DNA of 64,000 bases, taken from positions 124,001-188,000 of the forward strand of contig WPDH01000378.1 of the NCBI GenBank assembly GCA_019137255.1, given 5' to 3'. Positions within the stretch are counted from its first letter, which is position 1. Each line of letters opens with the position of its first letter. The translations under genes and the position numbers were made by a program. The notes beneath the pieces were generated by a model that ran no database searches, had not been told where the DNA came from, and saw only the letters and a program-made list of their open reading frames with translations. The DNA comes from Corinectria fuckeliana. Lineage: Eukaryota; Ascomycota; Sordariomycetes; Hypocreales; Nectriaceae. This document shows positions 1 to 10,625 of this stretch, one piece after another.

Positions 1-828
1 GTTTCAGTCCGAAGGCAGTTCCATCACGGTGAAGACCCATGGCTTGAGAAATGTGAAAGCGAGAGACATCAAGGACGACGTCGTTCGAGAGTCATCTTCG
101 TTTCGAAGGGCAAACAGAAATAGCACAGCTGCCTCAACAAAATTATGCTCTGAGTGTTGAGCAGATTGGCCTGGGATGGAGCCTGCTCAACAGCAAACCG
201 GTACTTCTCGAGGGAGCTTGTTGACCGAGTCCAATGATCTAATACATGCGACCTGTAGTCGGCAGTGGAAAATGTGCACCAGGGGTAGCACGAGGATGTT
301 GCTAACACAGTAACTTCTGAATTGCTGGTAGACGGAGACTTCTAGGCTAGAATGACTCGAGGCTGAGGAAAAGTCTTGGAGCCCTTCATGGTCATGGAAG
401 GCTCCGGGCTCAACCTGGGACGACCGTCTTCGGCCAGTTACGGCGGAGATGGGAAGCATTTCAGCGTCAAGGTCAATGTCGGCAGTAGCAGGCCCCGTGT
501 CATCCTCGCTTGTCAGGCGCTTAATGATAGACTCGAGCCTGTGTAGCCGATCGATGAGCTGGCCATCTGGCGTTTGGCGAAGCCTTTTGGCGGCTCTGCC
601 TCGGCCGGCAGGGTAGGAACATTCCAGCTTACACCGGACACAGTTGGAGCAGGGCTTCTGGCGGTCACATTTGACCTTGCGCTGGCGACAATAGACACAG
701 CTGCGTGGGTGGTTGCGAAGAGTAGTGGTGCTCGTCGTGTTAGCGGCCGGATCTTCAGAGGTTGGCAAGAGGCCGAGTGTCAACCCCGGCGGACCATGCA
801 AGGCCGAGGCCGGCACTGACGAACTCAT
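1..828 (-). pseudogene. Zn2Cys6 transcription factor, decayed, cut by window edge
   Basis: The gene reads leftward from an ATG at 828. Its N-terminus has a good fungal Zn2Cys6 binuclear cluster (CVYCRQRKVKCDRQKPCSNC) followed by a linker and a short heptad-like segment (LIDRLHRLESIIKRL), the usual DNA-binding plus dimerisation layout. The fungal_trans region further in is recognisable but broken. A frame reading PLVHIFHC stops near 187; a second frame carries EKYRFAVEQA and NTQSII; a third carries LFALRNEDDSR; a last one near 1-55 reads MGLHRDGTAFGL. At least three frame changes and an internal deletion are therefore needed to follow one homologous domain. I infer a dead nuclear regulator. 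The start choice is the first ATG before the zinc cluster; an upstream TTG is not used. Confidence 0.75.
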
Positions 829-1746
829 AGATGGGATCAAGCACCCCGGCGGTCTGGGTTGGTCTCTGTACGAGACTGACGGAGGAATGGAGGTGAGTGA
901 AGTGACGGAGCCGAAGCAAAGGAAGGGAGTGGAGGAGATATGGAGACGAAGGCAGCACGGAGGCGGGTAAGCTTATGCGCTTCCGACGCTAGGCTTCGGC
1001 GGCGTTGGCTTTTCCCGACCAGCTTGGATATCCAAGCCAATCATGCCGGCGTTGTCTTATTAGTTCAAAGCTGTGCCATGATGAAATGGCTGTAACAGGA
1101 CTATCCATCTGTTGATTCACCACCACCGCCACTACACCACGATGATGGCCACGCGGGCCTATTTCCGCGCTCAATCAGCAGCCCAAAGATTCAAGACTAT
1201 AGCCAAACCAACAACCCCTACCCAGTCTCCATTATGGACCGCAAATTCAAGTTCGACCGCAAAGACTTGGTTCGTGGGTTTGCAGCGCTGACGCGAGCCA
1301 AATCCGAGTCCGAACGGAGAGCCGGCTTGTCAGAGCACCGGCAGGATCATAAGGAGGAATGTCCGCATCGGTGTCGGCAATCAAACCCGCTGGCTCCGCC
1401 GTCGCATAAGAATACTCGATGGCGAAGGAGGTGCCTCCGCGAGGTGCGTGCAAGTAACTCCGGGGAATGGAATGAAAACAGAATGAACCATGACCCGAAT
1501 CTTGATAAAAATACAATACTCAGCTTAATACCAGCCTTCTTCTCGCCTTTCTGCTACGCCTTGTGTCAATTTCCTCTTTCTCAGAGCCAACAAACGAAGG
1601 AGACTCTTGTTGACACACCATGAGCGAGCGTACCCAGAGCGTCACGGGCGTCTTGGGTGCAAACGGATACTATTGCATTTTCCAGTCATAGCAAAATGTA
1701 ATGCGCACTACGCTAATGCTAAGTGCTAGGCTGGCCTAAATACTAA
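829..1746. other. Intergenic, no recognisable gene
   Basis: Ordinary base composition. A 129-codon open frame starts with ATG at 1234 on the plus strand but is basic and low-complexity, has no family signature and is read as chance. It precedes the MFS relic and contributes no transporter-like residues. Confidence 0.4.
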
Positions 1747-3243
1747 ATGTGACAGATACCCAGAAGAGAACGCCCCAGGAGAAACTCGTTACCCTGATCG
1801 ACTTCGACGGCCCAGACGATCCTTACCACCCAGTAAACTGGCCATTTGGCAGGTCACGACGACGATTCTATATGGACTCACAACATGCTAGATCACTTTT
1901 GCCTCGGCTGTCTACTCAGTCGCCATTTATCCCGTCTCGGCAGAATTTAAAGTCAGCACAGAGTTGTCGGCTGCTGGAGTCGGCTTGATGGTGTTTAGTT
2001 TTGGACTTGGGCCATTAGTATGAGCGCCCCTAAGCGAACTCTACGGACGGAAATGGGTTGTTCTTCTTGTAAGTCTACGCTTGCTCTGCCGTGTCGCCGC
2101 TACGTGTGATAGCACGACGCTGACCTGCTGCGTTTCTGGAAAGCCTTACTTCGTCGCCGCCGTCTTCTCCTTTTGCACGGCCACAGCCAAAGACATCCAG
2201 ACTGTCCTCATCACCCGCTTCTTAGCCGGGTTGTTCCGGAGCGCCCCCGTGACCAACACAGGGGGTGTGATGGCTGACATATGGGCTCCCCACTAACGTG
2301 GTAACGCCGTTGTCAGCTACGGAGTTACCATTGTCGGTGGCCCTACCTTGGGTCCCATTATTGGTGGTGCTCTGAGCTCGAGCTATCTTGACTGGCACTG
2401 GATAGAGTACTTGACTGGCATCGTAATGATTTCCCAACTTGTTGTCGACTTACTCGTGCTGGACGAGAGTTACCCCCCAGTCTTGTTGGCGTACGAGGCT
2501 CGCCGACTACGACACGAGACTAAGAATTGGGCTTTGTATGCCAAGGTAAGTACTGCAAATTCCTCAAGCTTTTTCTACTCACAGTCGAACAGCACGAGGA
2601 AAAAGAAGTGTCGTCTGAGGAACTGTACCACAAATATCTCATACGCCCCTTTCAGATGCTGGGAACTCCAATCTGCATCATCATGTCCCTCTACGCCTCG
2701 TTTGTATACGGTAAGAGCCCACCCACTTCGTAATGAGATCTTATTGTCGTTTCTTCTCACTGATTTCTAGGAATACTCTACGCCAGCCTTGAAAACTTTG
2801 TCATTAAATTCCAGAAGTCCGCCACTAGAGACTCGTAATGAGCAACCTGCCATTCATTACACTATTAATTGGGATCTTCTTCGCGGCAGTCATCAATATC
2901 TACAACAACAAATACTATAGTAAAAAGCTTAAGGAGAACACATTCAAGGCAGTCCCAGAGGTTAGACTACCACCCATGATAATCGGTGGGTTTGCCTTTA
3001 CAGGCGGGCTGCTCTTGTTTGCATGTGAGTACACAACCCTAGCCTTATACACGATTTCCTGCACGTCCATTAGCTAACAGCAACTCAGGGACTTCATCTG
3101 AGCGCCTGAACTACTGGCCATCCATCATTGGCATTGGCTTGACCAGACTTGGATTCACCACCATCTTCCAATCCGCCCTCAATTATCTCATTGACACCTT
3201 CACCCGCTTCAGCGCCAGCGCAGTGGCGGCCAATACGTTTATG
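1747..3243 (+). pseudogene. MFS drug transporter, pseudogene
   Basis: Successive frames read like an MFS multidrug (DHA1-type) proton antiporter of the plasma membrane: DDPYHPVNWP near the N-terminus, then LSELYGRK (loop 2-3 motif), TNTGGVMADIW, GPTLGPIIGGAL (antiporter-type motif C) and late membrane segments such as NLPFITLLIGIFFAAVIN. Introns still fit at 2546-2592, 2711-2770 and 3025-3088, and the last joins LLFA to WTSSERL exactly. The gene is dead: the ATG at 1747 is followed at once by TGA, a TGA sits where Trp precedes APLSE, a TAA sits where Gln is expected after ADIWAPH, and the frame breaks near 2835. Homology ends near 3243, just before AT-rich DNA, so the last membrane helices are lost. 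The TAA stop is a CpA to TpA type change. Confidence 0.85.
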
Positions 3244-3309
3244 CATACCTGTTCCGTTTCTCTTCTTTGTGTGGGGAAAGAGAATCCGGGCTAAGGGGCA
3301 ATAGAGCAA

Positions 3310-3863
3310 GCATAGCGTCTAGAGGAGTCAAGGCACACGGAACTTATTTACCCACCTTAAAAGTAATAAAGTTGTAACAAGTCTCTCTTTAGTTATTTCT
3401 CTTTATAATTTTAATTTTTGTTAAGAGCGTGGCGGTATCTGTTTATATATGTATTATAGTTATAGCTCTTTACTTAAAGGGTATAACAGGTGATTTATAT
3501 TATAGTTATATTATGTTTTAATTAGAAAGTGTTCTAATATTTTATTAAAAGAAGCTTATCTAGCTTGTTAGCTTAATAAAAGATAATATTTATATTATAT
3601 TTACTAAATAAGCTTTTAAAAGCTATTAGAATTAGAGAGAGATGTTTTATTATAGATTAAGTTAAGACTAAGCAGTTATAACTAATTAAACTATAATTAA
3701 ATTACTTTTCTATTTTAAATAAAGTATAGTTAAATATAGCTAGTTTATTTATTTTTAACTATAATAATTAAATATAGTTAGACTAAATATACTTTATTAC
3801 TAAAATTACTCTACTATATAACTACTATACTTTTAAATACTTTTATAAATATCAGCTAAATTA
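3310..3863. repeat. AT-rich block (RIP-like), left part
   Basis: Composition switches abruptly to A+T dominated sequence full of TTA, TAA and TATA steps with almost no CpA or CpG. No open frame or element boundary can be read in it. This is what heavily RIP-mutated repeats look like in Pezizomycotina. The tract is interrupted by the solo LTR at 3869-4199. Confidence 0.7.
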
Positions 3864-3868
3864 CTATT

Positions 3869-4199
3869 TGTGACAGTCGGGTCTATCCTAGGGGTCTAGG
3901 GTAGATCCAGGGCGTGTGGTTTAATAATCGAGTGGATCAGGACGTCGTAGTGAGCAATGTAGGTCACGTAGGTAATGTGCAATAGTAAGTTATTGTGTAA
4001 CCTGGTAGGAGTGTTAATAGCTGGTGAGGCTATCCTATCTATGAGTGTACACATCCGTATATATAGAACTGGGAGCGCTAGTTCCTGGGAGCGCGTCGCT
4101 CCAACTGTCGTCGCTCCTTACAGTGATTGGGAAGGGAAAAGTGGGTACCGTTATGGGTCTGCCGGTTGTGACCGCCTGGTCCCAACCCGGGCCGTGACA
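3869..4199 (+). mobile_element. Solo LTR with 5-bp target-site duplication
   Basis: A 331-bp segment of balanced composition sits inside the AT-rich block. It begins TGTGACAG and ends GTGACA, giving the TG...CA ends of an LTR, and is flanked on both sides by CTATT (3864-3868 and 4200-4204), a 5-bp target-site duplication as made by retroviral-type integrases. A TATA-like TATATATA stretch lies near 4050, suitable for an LTR promoter. No internal gag or pol sequence and no second LTR follow, so this is a solo LTR left by recombination. It is not AT-shifted like its surroundings, so it probably inserted after they were mutated. Strand is assigned from the TATA box only. Confidence 0.8.
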
Positions 4200-4204
4200 C
4201 TATT

Positions 4205-4440
4205 AATATACTTAGTTATATTAAATCTACTATCTTACTATTATTACACTATAATTTATATTACTTATTATAATATTCTAAACTGTTAGTTTATAATACT
4301 GTTATATTTTACACTTACTTTATACTCTTAAGTTAAACCTAGCTATTATATATTTATTAGTAACTTTATATAACTTCTACTAGTAGTAATTAAGCTATTA
4401 GCTTATACTAGCTTTTACTATTACAGAATAGCCTTATTCC
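4205..4440. repeat. AT-rich block (RIP-like), right part
   Basis: Continuation of the AT-dominated tract on the other side of the solo LTR. The same TpA-rich texture and the shared CTATT at the junction show that it was one block before insertion. Confidence 0.7.
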
Positions 4441-4505
4441 GTGTAAGTAACTCTTAGGGATAAAATAAAAACACTAATAGGCCCCTAAAGGAAGGACGTT
4501 TAAAT

Positions 4506-5060
4506 CTATGTACCGGGCTGTTCCTGATTCTTGTTAGCCTTGGCACGCTTGTTCTGTTCAGTCCACTGTGCTTTGCACTCATTACAAGTCAAGTTCGGGG
4601 GCGCAAAAGGCCTCCTGTGACATCTTCTGCACATTCCTTCCTCCTTTGCCTTCCTTGCAGCCTCTATCTTCTTAGGGCTGTTGCGACGCTTAGCTAAGCA
4701 CGTCTCACAACACACCTTGCCTACCACCGGTTCTTCATCGCCGCATCCAATACATTTGCCTTCTGCTTTTCTGATGCTGCGTTTGCGTCGTATTTGGCAG
4801 GCACCACAGCTTCGTTGGGCCCCCAATGACGTGGGCTGGTGACAAATCGTGCATTCTGGGTCGTCCGCTGTGGGAACTTGCAGCTCACCCCCGGCTGCAT
4901 TGGGATCAGTTGCTTTGTTGGCTGCCGCAGAGCTTGAGGCATGGCCAGGCATTTTCGTTAAATCGGCCAGCGCTAGCTGCGCTATCCGGATAGCTTTCGC
5001 TTTGGCATCTTCGTTTTCATCGTTGGTGGATGAAGTGTTTCCGTAGTTAGAAGGAGGCAT
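4506..5060 (-). CDS. Small protein with three C-x2-C-x11-C-x2-C zinc motifs
   Basis: An uninterrupted 184-residue frame with ATG at 5060. It carries three evenly built cysteine modules: C70/C73/C85/C88, C103/C106/C118/C121 and C144/C147/C159/C162. Each is exactly C-x2-C-x11-C-x2-C and each is followed by basic residues (IRRKR, LAKRR, and K/R-rich sequence), as in treble-clef or zinc-ribbon modules that bind nucleic acid. There is no signal peptide or membrane segment; residues 1-65 are polar and probably disordered. The identical spacing in all three modules indicates selection on the protein, and the frame is free of the stops seen in neighbours. I do not recognise a named family. A nuclear or transposon-derived nucleic-acid-binding role is only an inference. 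It lies right at the edge of an AT-rich block. Confidence 0.65.
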   Translation of the reverse strand: MPPSNYGNTSSTNDENEDAKAKAIRIAQLALADLTKMPGHASSSAAANKATDPNAAGGELQVPTADDPECTICHQPTSLGAQRSCGACQIRRKRSIRKAEGKCIGCGDEEPVVGKVCCETCLAKRRNSPKKIEAARKAKEEGMCRRCHRRPFAPPNLTCNECKAQWTEQNKRAKANKNQEQPGT

Positions 5061-5454
5061 GATTGGTAGATTTGTAGACTTGGTAAGTGTCTTTAGTTGC
5101 GTTTTAGATTTAGAGTAGTTAGTGTTGAGTTAGTTAATAAGAATAACATAACGCTATTAACAGTCTTATATACTGAAAACAACTGAATTATATCAGTTAT
5201 TCATTGTATTTATATGTATCTATATTTTCTTTTATATTAGCTGTGATTTGTTTTAAGAGGACATATTTGCTTTCTATTCACAACTATATCTTCTACTAAC
5301 TGAACCCAATTTGTGTCTTAATCACTTGTTAATACTTTAAGCCTTCTTCCTCGCTTACTGAAGTTAACATAGGTTCATGTTAGGCTAGTCAAATTACATC
5401 ATTCAAGGAGATGTTTTTAAGTGCTACTCTATCCAAGCGTTTACACGTTGCGGT

Positions 5455-5960
5455 GAGAAGACTTCAAAGCCGGGGGGCACCCCCATCTCCCGCAAGTCGA
5501 TGGGTGGTCCTAATGTAGGGGCGTTGCGATAGATCCCCGAATATCGCTTATCATCAGTCCATGAGCTATCAGCTATTGGGTTTCTGCGATTCAGGGACAA
5601 CAAGACCCAGATCTCACAGGGAAGTTATAACCTCATCATGCCCTCCAACAGCACCATTCAAGAGAAACTCAGCACAATGAACTACAGATCTCCCCGTGTC
5701 TCCTCTGGTTGACCCACCCAGATCAGCCCTCTCCCGAGAACGTCAAGTCGCCCCTAGTAGAAACTTTACCTACTGGCTTATCCAAAAATTCAAATGGCTC
5801 ATACTTCTGCCGCCAAGTTTCGGGCCAATCGTCGGCATGACAGTCTTGATTCCATCACCTGACATCTGCTTTGTGATTAAAGCGCGGGTCGGATGTTTCC
5901 CGTCCCGGCTAGTTCCCCTCGTATTCTGCCCCTTATCAGTCCAGCATAAATGAAGGACAC
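5455..5960 (-). pseudogene. Unidentified gene relic with C-to-T type stops
   Basis: One minus-strand frame from about 5690 down to a stop near 5455 reads as protein-like sequence with segments such as DDKRYSGIYRNAPTL and REMGVPPGFEVFSPQ, interrupted by TAG, TGA and TAA. An adjacent frame (about 5720-5850) adds WPETWRQKYEPFEFL. The stops are those that CAG, CGA and CAA give by C to T change. I read this as the C-terminal part of a dead gene of unknown function. The family is not recognised, and the case rests on the protein-like composition alone. Confidence 0.35.
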
Positions 5961-6674
5961 GACATGATCTGCTCTCTCAACAAGGCCGGGCCACGGCTAT
6001 AACTGTATTCACGGAAGAAACACATGTCAACTAGAAGACCAGCACTCAGGTACGCAGACATTGGCTTTGTGTGTTCAGGGAAAACAATCTCTCCAGAGCG
6101 CAAACAATTGACCTTCTTCGCCGAGACTCGCGTCGGGCTTTTTGGAAAGTTGCTGGTGTTGATCGAAGTTAAAACTTGCCTTCAATAAAAGCAGTTTAGC
6201 TACAAACGATTCACCACTCAGAGACGATCAATCTCGCTAGGCCTATGCCCTGTTTCAACTTTTCAAGCGCTGACTGTATGGGGGATACAATACAAAGTGA
6301 GGTACTGTGGTGCATGCCTTTTGGTCGACTAGTTCGAATATAGCGTGTAGTTTTTTAATCAGTAGCCTTAATATTGCAGATATGTCACTAGAGAAGGAGG
6401 CCATGATATTAGTAGTATTCTAATCATAGAGGAAAAATATTTGCTAGTTGTTCTAAGTTAAAGTAAGTCAAGACGTAGGCGGTGATATAGGCAGAATTCC
6501 GTTTCGAAATGTGCTCTTACACTTGAGAGCCTTGGCCTATGAACTGTTACGCAGCAGATAATACACATCGTTGACGGTATGGCCGGGTTGGCCGGCGATT
6601 CACATTAGAGTCTGTAGCACAATATTTATCTCAATTAGGTAACGGATATATTTAAGATCGCATCATAATCCTAG
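5961..6674. other. Intergenic, nothing recognised
   Basis: No frame, repeat or RNA gene could be supported. It probably holds the 3' untranslated region of the GH31 gene that ends at 6675. Confidence 0.4.
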
Positions 6675-9600
6675 CTATGCTATGGTAATGACTGTCTTGT
6701 ACTTGCCTGTCAAGGGTACGTCAACATGAAGGACTAGCTTGCTATTTTCTGCATCATACTCCGCACCCTCAACGCCATTTGGCTTGGAATACACGCCGAG
6801 AATAGTGACAACCTCAATGTTAACACCAGCGTCGTACTCGAAAGAACCACTCATGCTAAGCTTGCCGTTGTCGTACTTGAAGTCAATCTCCGATACTGCG
6901 TCCGGCACAACCGACCGGCCGTCGTCGAGATACAGCGAGCCTTCTGCAGCACCGTCCAGACCAGGCGCAACGACGATATTGAAGCCTTTCTTACGCAGTG
7001 CTGTGGTAGTATTGGCGCTCTCGGTGCGCTGAGGATACACGATGCCGCCTTTGTAGTGGATCATGATGTCCGTGTAGTCAACCTCAGCAGAGACGTATTC
7101 GCCCTTTCCGTGGACCGGCTTTCCCGTGCCCCATTCATAGAAGACGTCGTCGGGTAGGTAGAAACTGAGGCTCGTGCTGTTCTCTTCCGTAACGGGGCTT
7201 ACCAAGATTCCATCGCCGTAGAAGAACTGCAGGTCGATGGAGAAAGAGTTGGGATCGTTAGGATAGTTGAAGAACAAAGGGTTTAGCGTTGGGGCGCCAG
7301 TCTGATTCTGCTTGTAGATGGCAGTGTAAATGTAGTCAACTGTACGATATTAGTATATTGCGCATTGGAGACGATGGACGGCGTGCGCAGCGTACGAAGC
7401 TGGTATCTGATAGCAATTCCGTTGCGAGCGGCTTGGGCCACAGTTGGCCAGCGATAGAACTCTTGTGACGTGGAGGTGATCTCAGCGTGGTTCCGGAAGA
7501 AGGTATAAAAGGAACCCAAAGACGCCCATCTAGCCTGGAGCGTTAGCTGACATCGAGCTCTGAAAGACGTTTCAGGTATTACCTCGCGCAGAGAGTTTCC
7601 GTAACATTGCCACCGAAGCCGCAGACATCAGGGCCAACGACGGGAATCTGATACAAAGACGCAAATTGCAGGATCTGGCTGATGGACTGACGGTACCAGA
7701 GCCAGCCAGACATATTATCTGCAGAGCTATTAGTCGGTTTCCGTGGTAAAGCTCAAAGCTTGTCTGTCTTACCTCCAAGCCAATGAGACACGTCTTTACC
7801 GGAGCCGGCGAATGTGCTTCTCGTGATTACAAGGGCGCGGTCGTGTGGACGTCTGGCACGCATGGCGTTGTGCGAACGCGTCGACATCATGGCCCCGTAC
7901 AAGTTGTGTGTGTCTAGCTGGACATAACCTCCACTCTGGATCAGATCCGTGTCGATGGTGCTATCAGAAAGCGTCGGGCCGGCGCCGTTCTGGACCATGT
8001 ACGGAGGCTGTATCAGCTCGCGGTTGGGAAGACCCTTGCATTCGTCGGGGCCACAGCCAGAGCCGGTTTGTTTGCCGTGCTGCCACTGAGCTCTTGAGCG
8101 GCCCAAGATGGCTCGACTGGATCGACGCCTTGTGGAACGCCAATGGCCAGCACCCCGGGTGTCACGGGGGCGAGATGGAGTGTGAGGGCGCTGCACAACA
8201 GCAGGCCCGCGCTTGACAACCTCTTTGGAAGCAAACTTTGGTTGAAGACTGTCTGGAAAGCCGGGAATAGGAGCATCCGGACCGTCTCTGACTGGTGGCG
8301 GCGTGGGAGGGTCTCCGTCCACTTTAGCAAAGTGCTCCGGGGTAGTATTGTTCCCAGGGTATGGACGGTTGTAGAAGTTTGCGGGCTCGTTCATGTCAAT
8401 CCACAGAGCGTCGATATCCGGGCCGTGGACTCCGTCAAAGAACTCTAAGAACTGCTCCGACCAGTATTTCTGAGAGTTGGGGTTGAACCAATCAGGGAAG
8501 TAACTAGGTCCGGCCCAGACAACACCCTGATGGTTGGAGCCATCTGGATTCTTGATAAAAGTGTCGTACTCGAGGCCCGCATCGAGCGCTGGATTGGATT
8601 CCTTGTAGAAGACGGCGGGATCGACCATGACGATGTAATGCTGATCTCTTGCATGGATCGTGTCCACGAGATCCTTGTACAAATCGGGCGGGAACCTTTC
8701 CGCGTCGAGTGTGAAGATGCGGCGACGGTCCATGTAGTCGATATCAGTCCACATTGTTTCCAGGGGAATACCGTAAGATGAATAGTTGGCGACGACAGTA
8801 GCAACTTCGTAGACGTCGCGGTATCCGTACCTGCACTGGTGGAAGCCAAGGCCCCAGTACGGTGTCATGAGCGGGAATTGTGTGATCTCGGCGTACTGCT
8901 TGGCGACCTCCCGCGGGGACGGGCCAGCAATGAAGTAAAAGTCGAGAACACCGCCATTGATATTGTACTCGAGGAACTGGTCGCCATCCTGGTTGTCGAT
9001 GAAAATATCCATACCGTTGGAATTGAGCAGGAAGACTCCGTGAGTGCCAGCGTCCCTGTGGTCGAAGTAGATGGGATGAGCACTGTAGAGGTTCTCTCCC
9101 TGAGGCGTCCCGTACGAATCACGGGTGTAGATGGTCCTGGTGTAGTTGGTCGTGTTGAGCATGAACGAGTCGCTGTGCTCGCCGAGCCCGTACAAATGAG
9201 GGCTCTGCGGGAGGTGTGTCTTGAGGTAAACATACTGGCTCTCGAACACAAGCTTGTTGCCCGTAGTGTTGAAGAGCACTTCCCCCGTGTCAGACCGGAA
9301 TACTGTAAAGGAGAAAGGGTCGGCGGTGAAGCCAAACTTGAGCTTGGAGTCTTTTGGGGAGCACCTTTCACCCAAGCCCGGGCGCGGGAACACACTGTCC
9401 GGAATCTGGTATACGGTGTTATTGGTGTCCAGGATCTTGACATGCAGTCGATCTTCGGTCTGGTACTCGACCTCTAGCTTCAGGTCCGGAAGGTCAGTCC
9501 CGAAGACGTGGCAAGCCTCGCCCGCAAGAGACAAGTCGGCGTAGAAACCCGAACGAGTCTTCCAATGCTTTGTGGCTTTGTAACCGGGGCATTCGGAAAG

Positions 9601-9717
9601 GTCCTTCTCGTAGAGATCGTTGCCGGGGTCGCTGAGGTCGTCGACACCACCCTTGCTCTGGGCAAAGACGGTGCCGCTCAGAACCGCAGCCGAAGTGAGC
9701 AGCTTTTTCAGAAACAT
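6675..9717 (-). CDS. Secreted GH31 alpha-glucosidase
   Basis: Four exons (9717-7773, 7718-7583, 7529-7396, 7339-6675) join in frame to 959 residues. Introns of 53-56 bp have GT-AG ends. Residues 1-19 form a signal peptide (MFLKKLL...VFA). Next come an N-terminal beta-sandwich with GLGEHSD near 177-183 and the catalytic barrel with the nucleophile in WIDMNEP (Asp441) and RSTFAGSGKDVSHWLGD, where the acid/base Asp650 codon is split by intron 1. C-terminal beta domains include ILVSPVTEE. This is the layout of GH31 maltases and alpha-glucosidases that release glucose from starch and maltooligosaccharides outside the cell. The start is the only ATG before the signal peptide. Residues about 500-560 are an Arg-rich linker of unusual composition that could reflect a pair of compensating frameshifts. 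No transport or amylase gene lies beside it. Confidence 0.92.
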
Positions 9718-9787
9718 GACTGCGATGGAAGGGATACTAATGAGCCCATCTGCAGAACCTGTCTCTTGCGTGCATTATCGACCATCG

Positions 9788-9794
9788 TTATATA
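9788..9794 (-). promoter_or_regulatory. TATA box of the GH31 gene
   Basis: TATATAA on the minus strand, 71 bp upstream of the GH31 ATG, with pyrimidine-rich sequence following: a plausible core promoter. No other coding start lies nearby on that strand. Confidence 0.5.
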
Positions 9795-9869
9795 CCTCAG
9801 TCCATGTGGCTGACGAGGCGGGTTGTCCGCGCACCAACGCTGCAAGTATGGTGATACTACTTGACCGAG

Positions 9870-9884
9870 GGCGGAGTCTCCGCC
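9870..9884. promoter_or_regulatory. 15-bp palindrome with inverted CGG triplets upstream of GH31
   Basis: GGCGGAGTCTCCGCC is a perfect palindrome around a central T, about 155 bp upstream of the GH31 start. It contains inverted CGG...CCG triplets, the core recognised by dimeric Zn2Cys6 regulators. Binding by a carbohydrate regulator is an inference; the spacing does not match the CGG-N8-CGG pattern usually given for AmyR. Confidence 0.35.
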
Positions 9885-10625
9885 GCCAAGATCCTCACAT
9901 GCACACCTCTCATGTTGCTTCGGTCCAGGGAATCCACATCAACAGGGGTCAAGGCGTTGTCATAGCGCAGGGTCGAGTAATGGCGAGCAGTTTTTCAAAG
10001 AAGAGATGATAAGCTAGACAAGCAGTCACAGCTGTAAATAGTGAGTAATAAGATACAGACCAGAACGTTATCTTGATTGAGAACAATGAAGCTCAGTGTT
10101 GGATCGTCGTTTTTGTTTCCGCGTTTTGACTATCCATGTCCAGGAACGCCCCCCGCTGTTACTGAGAGCCTCTCGTGGGCTCACTTCTCGGCAAAATTAC
10201 CTCGCTCCCCAACCCCTCAACCATTGGTTAACGTGGGGTTCCTCATACACGCTTCTATTGGTCAGACCCTTGCAGGCTGCTGATCTCGGCCGCCAAGCCG
10301 GAGAGACTTTTGCTAGTTCCCAGTGCTCCCCATGGGGAAAGGAGCATAGGGACATTGCCTGGAGGATACCGTGCGGGGAGAGCACTCTTCTCCTCCGTCT
10401 CTCACAAGCGAGCCAAGAAAGGACCAGCTCGGTCAAGCATGTTGTGGAACGACTCTGAATTCTTGTCGGCCAGGGGGTAGAGAGCTGGGAAGTAGTGCCC
10501 CAGTTTTCACCGTCTTACTTTCTTGAAGGCTTCTTCTGCACCATCCCTCAACTACAATATTAACAAGACCTATTCTAGCTCTAATAGCACTCACGTGTTA
10601 ACTACTTCCTGTAGTGTATTATGAC
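9885..10625. other. Intergenic, nothing recognised
   Basis: Several short overlapping frames occur on both strands, none with a family signature. The left part is distal promoter of the GH31 gene. Confidence 0.35.

Noticed and set aside
1234..1623. 129-codon plus-strand ORF upstream of the MFS relic
   Set aside because: No motif, basic low-complexity composition, and not in frame with the transporter.
8013..9477. Long frames opposite or overlapping the GH31 gene on both strands
   Set aside because: Shadows of a GC-rich coding exon; they lack family motifs, while the GH31 frame has all of its catalytic motifs.
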